The notes below the pieces were generated by a model, which searched no databases, had not been told where the DNA came from, and saw only the letters and a list, made by a program, of their open reading frames with translations. DNA of 64,000 bases from NCBI RefSeq assembly GCF_012396315.1, contig NZ_JAAXPF010000001.1, positions 248,001-312,000 on the forward strand, written 5' to 3'. Position 1 is the first letter of the stretch; each line of letters starts with the position of its first letter. Below are positions 62,261 through 64,000 of the stretch, piece after piece. The position numbers and the translations under genes are program-made. The stretch comes from Corynebacterium mucifaciens. GTDB lineage: Bacteria; Actinomycetota; Actinomycetes; Mycobacteriales; Mycobacteriaceae.

Positions 62261-62411
62261 GGAAAACGCTCTTTCGAGTCTGGGAAGTGCAATGACTGAA
62301 ACAATATGCCATCTTTCGAAGGAAAGTGACGAATACAGGGGTAGGGCAATGGTGTGACCTATGGCACCTGGGTGACTGTGGGCACGCTGCGTGCGGTGTC
62401 GGAGGGTGCTT

Positions 62412-62417
62412 TAAACT
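62412..62417 (+). promoter_or_regulatory. -10 hexamer TAAACT before argS
   Basis: TAAACT lies 8 bases before the argS ATG at 62426, giving a leaderless or nearly leaderless transcript. No Shine-Dalgarno sequence is visible. Confidence 0.45.
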
Positions 62418-62425
62418 TGTGGCCC

Positions 62426-64000
62426 ATGACGCCAGCTGAACTCGCAACAACCGTGAAAGAGGCCGCCACGCGCGTACTCGCAGCCCACGATCTCGACGCA
62501 TCCGTCGTTCCCGACACAGTGACTGTGGAACGCCCGCGAAACCCCGAGCACGGTGATTACGCCACCAACATTGCGCTGCAGGTTGCGAAAAAGGCGGGAA
62601 CGAACCCGCGCGAGCTCGCGGGCTGGCTTGCGGACGACCTGTCGGAGGATCCCGCCATTGATTCCGCCGAGATCGCCGGGCCCGGCTTTCTCAACCTCCG
62701 CCTTGCAGCGGGTGCCCAGGGGCAGCTAGTGGCGAAGGTGCTGGCGGAGGGCGACCAGTTCGGCCACTCCGACCTTTTCGCCGGCGAGAAGGTGAACCTG
62801 GAATTCGTCTCCGCCAATCCCACAGGCCCGATCCACCTCGGCGGCACCCGCTGGGCCGCTGTGGGGGATTCCCTCGGCCGCGCGCTGGAGGCCTCCGGCG
62901 CGCAAGTGACGCGCGAGTACTACTTCAACGACCACGGCGGGCAGATCGACCGCTTCTCCCGCTCCCTCGTCGCGGCGGCGAAGGGAGAGCCGACGCCTGA
63001 GGACGGCTACGGCGGCGACTACATCCGGGACATCGCTCAGGCCGTGGTGGAAAAGCACCCCCACGCGCTCGAGGGCAGCGAGGCGGAGGTGCAGGAGACC
63101 TTCCGTGCGGTGGGTGTGGAAATGATGTTCGCCCAGATCAAGGCGTCCCTGCACGACTTCGGGGTCGATTTTGACGTCTACTTCCACGAAAACTCGCTGT
63201 TCGAATCCGGCGCGGTGGACAAAGCGATCGCGACGTTGAAGGACAACGGCAACCTGTACGAGGCGGACGGTGCGTGGTGGCTGCGCTCGACGGACTTCGG
63301 CGACGACAAAGACCGCGTCGTGCTCAAATCCGACGGCGATGCCGCTTACATCGCGGGCGACATTGCGTACGTAGCCGACAAGTTCGACCGCGGCCACACC
63401 CTTGCCATTTACATGTTGGGGGCTGACCACCACGGATACATCGCGCGACTGAAGGCCGCCGCTCAGGCACTGGGGTACAACGCGGACGCGGTTGAGGTGC
63501 TCATCGGGCAGATGGTGAACCTGGTGCGCGACGGCCAGGCGGTGAAGATGTCCAAGCGCGCAGGCACGGTGATCACGCTCGAGGACTTGGTGGACGCGAT
63601 CGGCGTGGACGGCGCCCGCTACTCGCTGGTGCGCTCGTCCGTGGATTCCACCCTGGACATCGACCTGGATCTATGGACGAAGCAGTCCTCCGACAACCCC
63701 GTCTACTACGTCCAGTACGCGCACGCCCGCCTGTGCTCCATCGAGCGCAAGGCGATCGATGCCGGCGTCTCCTACGCCGAGCCTGATCTCTCCCTGCTTA
63801 GCCACGACAAGGAGGGCGATCTCATCCGCACCCTGGGCGAGTTCCCCGCCGTGGTCAAGGCCGCCGCGGAACTTCGCGAGCCGCACCGCATCGCCCGCTA
63901 CACCGAGGAGCTGGCAAGCGCCTTCCACAAGTTCTACGACGCCTGCCAGATTCTGCCAAAGGCCGGCGAGGACGCGGAGCCGATCCACGCGGCGCGCCTC
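62426..64000 (+). CDS. argS: Arginyl-tRNA synthetase, 5' part
   Basis: A class I synthetase charging tRNA-Arg; the first 525 residues are in the window and the 3' end is beyond it. Seen: the N-terminal additional domain, [23 protein letters not shown] with the HIGH-equivalent HLGG near residue 138, [29 protein letters not shown], and the KMSKRAG loop near 377. Its substrate tRNA-Arg(CCG) happens to lie 5 kb upstream. In C. glutamicum argS is followed by lysA, which may lie just outside. Confidence 0.96.
   Translation, partial: MTPAELATTVKEAATRVLAAHDLDASVVPDTVTVERPRNPEHGDYATNIALQVAKKAGTNPRELAGWLADDLSEDPAIDSAEIAGPGFLNLRLAAGAQGQLVAKVLAEGDQFGHSDLFAGEKVNLEFVSANPTGPIHLGGTRWAAVGDSLGRALEASGAQVTREYYFNDHGGQIDRFSRSLVAAAKGEPTPEDGYGGDYIRDIAQAVVEKHPHALEGSEAEVQETFRAVGVEMMFAQIKASLHDFGVDFDVYFHENSLFESGAVDKAIATLKDNGNLYEADGAWWLRSTDFGDDKDRVVLKSDGDAAYIAGDIAYVADKFDRGHTLAIYMLGADHHGYIARLKAAAQALGYNADAVEVLIGQMVNLVRDGQAVKMSKRAGTVITLEDLVDAIGVDGARYSLVRSSVDSTLDIDLDLWTKQSSDNPVYYVQYAHARLCSIERKAIDAGVSYAEPDLSLLSHDKEGDLIRTLGEFPAVVKAAAELREPHRIARYTEELASAFHKFYDACQILPKAGEDAEPIHAARL

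Overview
The window is chromosomal DNA of a Corynebacterium (Mycobacteriales). This rests on gene order and protein families rather than on one marker. The left 17 kb follows the mycobacterial/corynebacterial order dapE - LOG protein - folP2 - gpgS - DivIVA-like - DUF3117 - glgA/glgC - O-methyltransferase - sigE/anti-sigma - tatB - mrp - odhA. OdhA is the single-chain E2-E1 type of this order. The DNA is GC-rich, and several genes have a -10 hexamer only 6-8 bases before the start codon, as expected for leaderless corynebacterial mRNAs. The species cannot be told from the sequence alone.

Region by region: 1-4.5 kb holds the dapE end, a LOG-family hydrolase, a DHPS paralogue, glucosyl-3-phosphoglycerate synthase, small conserved proteins and an RlmA-like methyltransferase. 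4.5-8.4 kb is the glycogen locus (glgA, divergent glgC) with a GH32-fold protein whose three catalytic carboxylates appear to be lost. 8.4-13 kb is the SigE/CseE stress module, TatB, an Mrp ATPase, a membrane stress protein and a lipoprotein. 13-24.7 kb has odhA, a fused ABC exporter, an EcsC-like protein, a carboxylesterase and unknown proteins. 24.7-29.8 kb is a probable nucleoside salvage locus: MFS carrier, nucleoside hydrolase, then a complete ECF transporter (S, T, double ATPase) behind a structured leader.

29.8-34.5 kb is a visibly AT-richer insert. It encodes an Alw26I/Eco31I/Esp3I-type restriction-modification system: a divergent HNH-type endonuclease, a gamma-class N6-adenine methyltransferase and a C5-cytosine methyltransferase. 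In the C5 enzyme, motifs IX and X precede motif I, so it is circularly permuted. 34.5-44.5 kb returns to housekeeping: ldh, amino-acid permease, citrate-type carrier, DeaD helicase, secreted HNH nuclease and PutP. 44.6-52.4 kb is a four-gene DNA-transaction cluster (SNF2 helicase, SWIM protein, Mre11-like phosphoesterase, SMC-like ATPase); a LexA-like box precedes the last two.

52.4-57.5 kb is mixed. It has MarR, PspC, a Tat-lipoprotein deacetylase and YceI, then decayed genes, a CmtR-CadD cadmium module, and about 1 kb without genes. That gap carries insertion-sequence-like repeats and a second copy of the 3' end of the adjacent tRNA-Arg(CCG). 57.5-62.3 kb is the lactate-utilisation set lldP-lutA-lutB-lutC; with ldh the strain can both make and consume L-lactate. 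argS starts at 62.4 kb and runs off the window.
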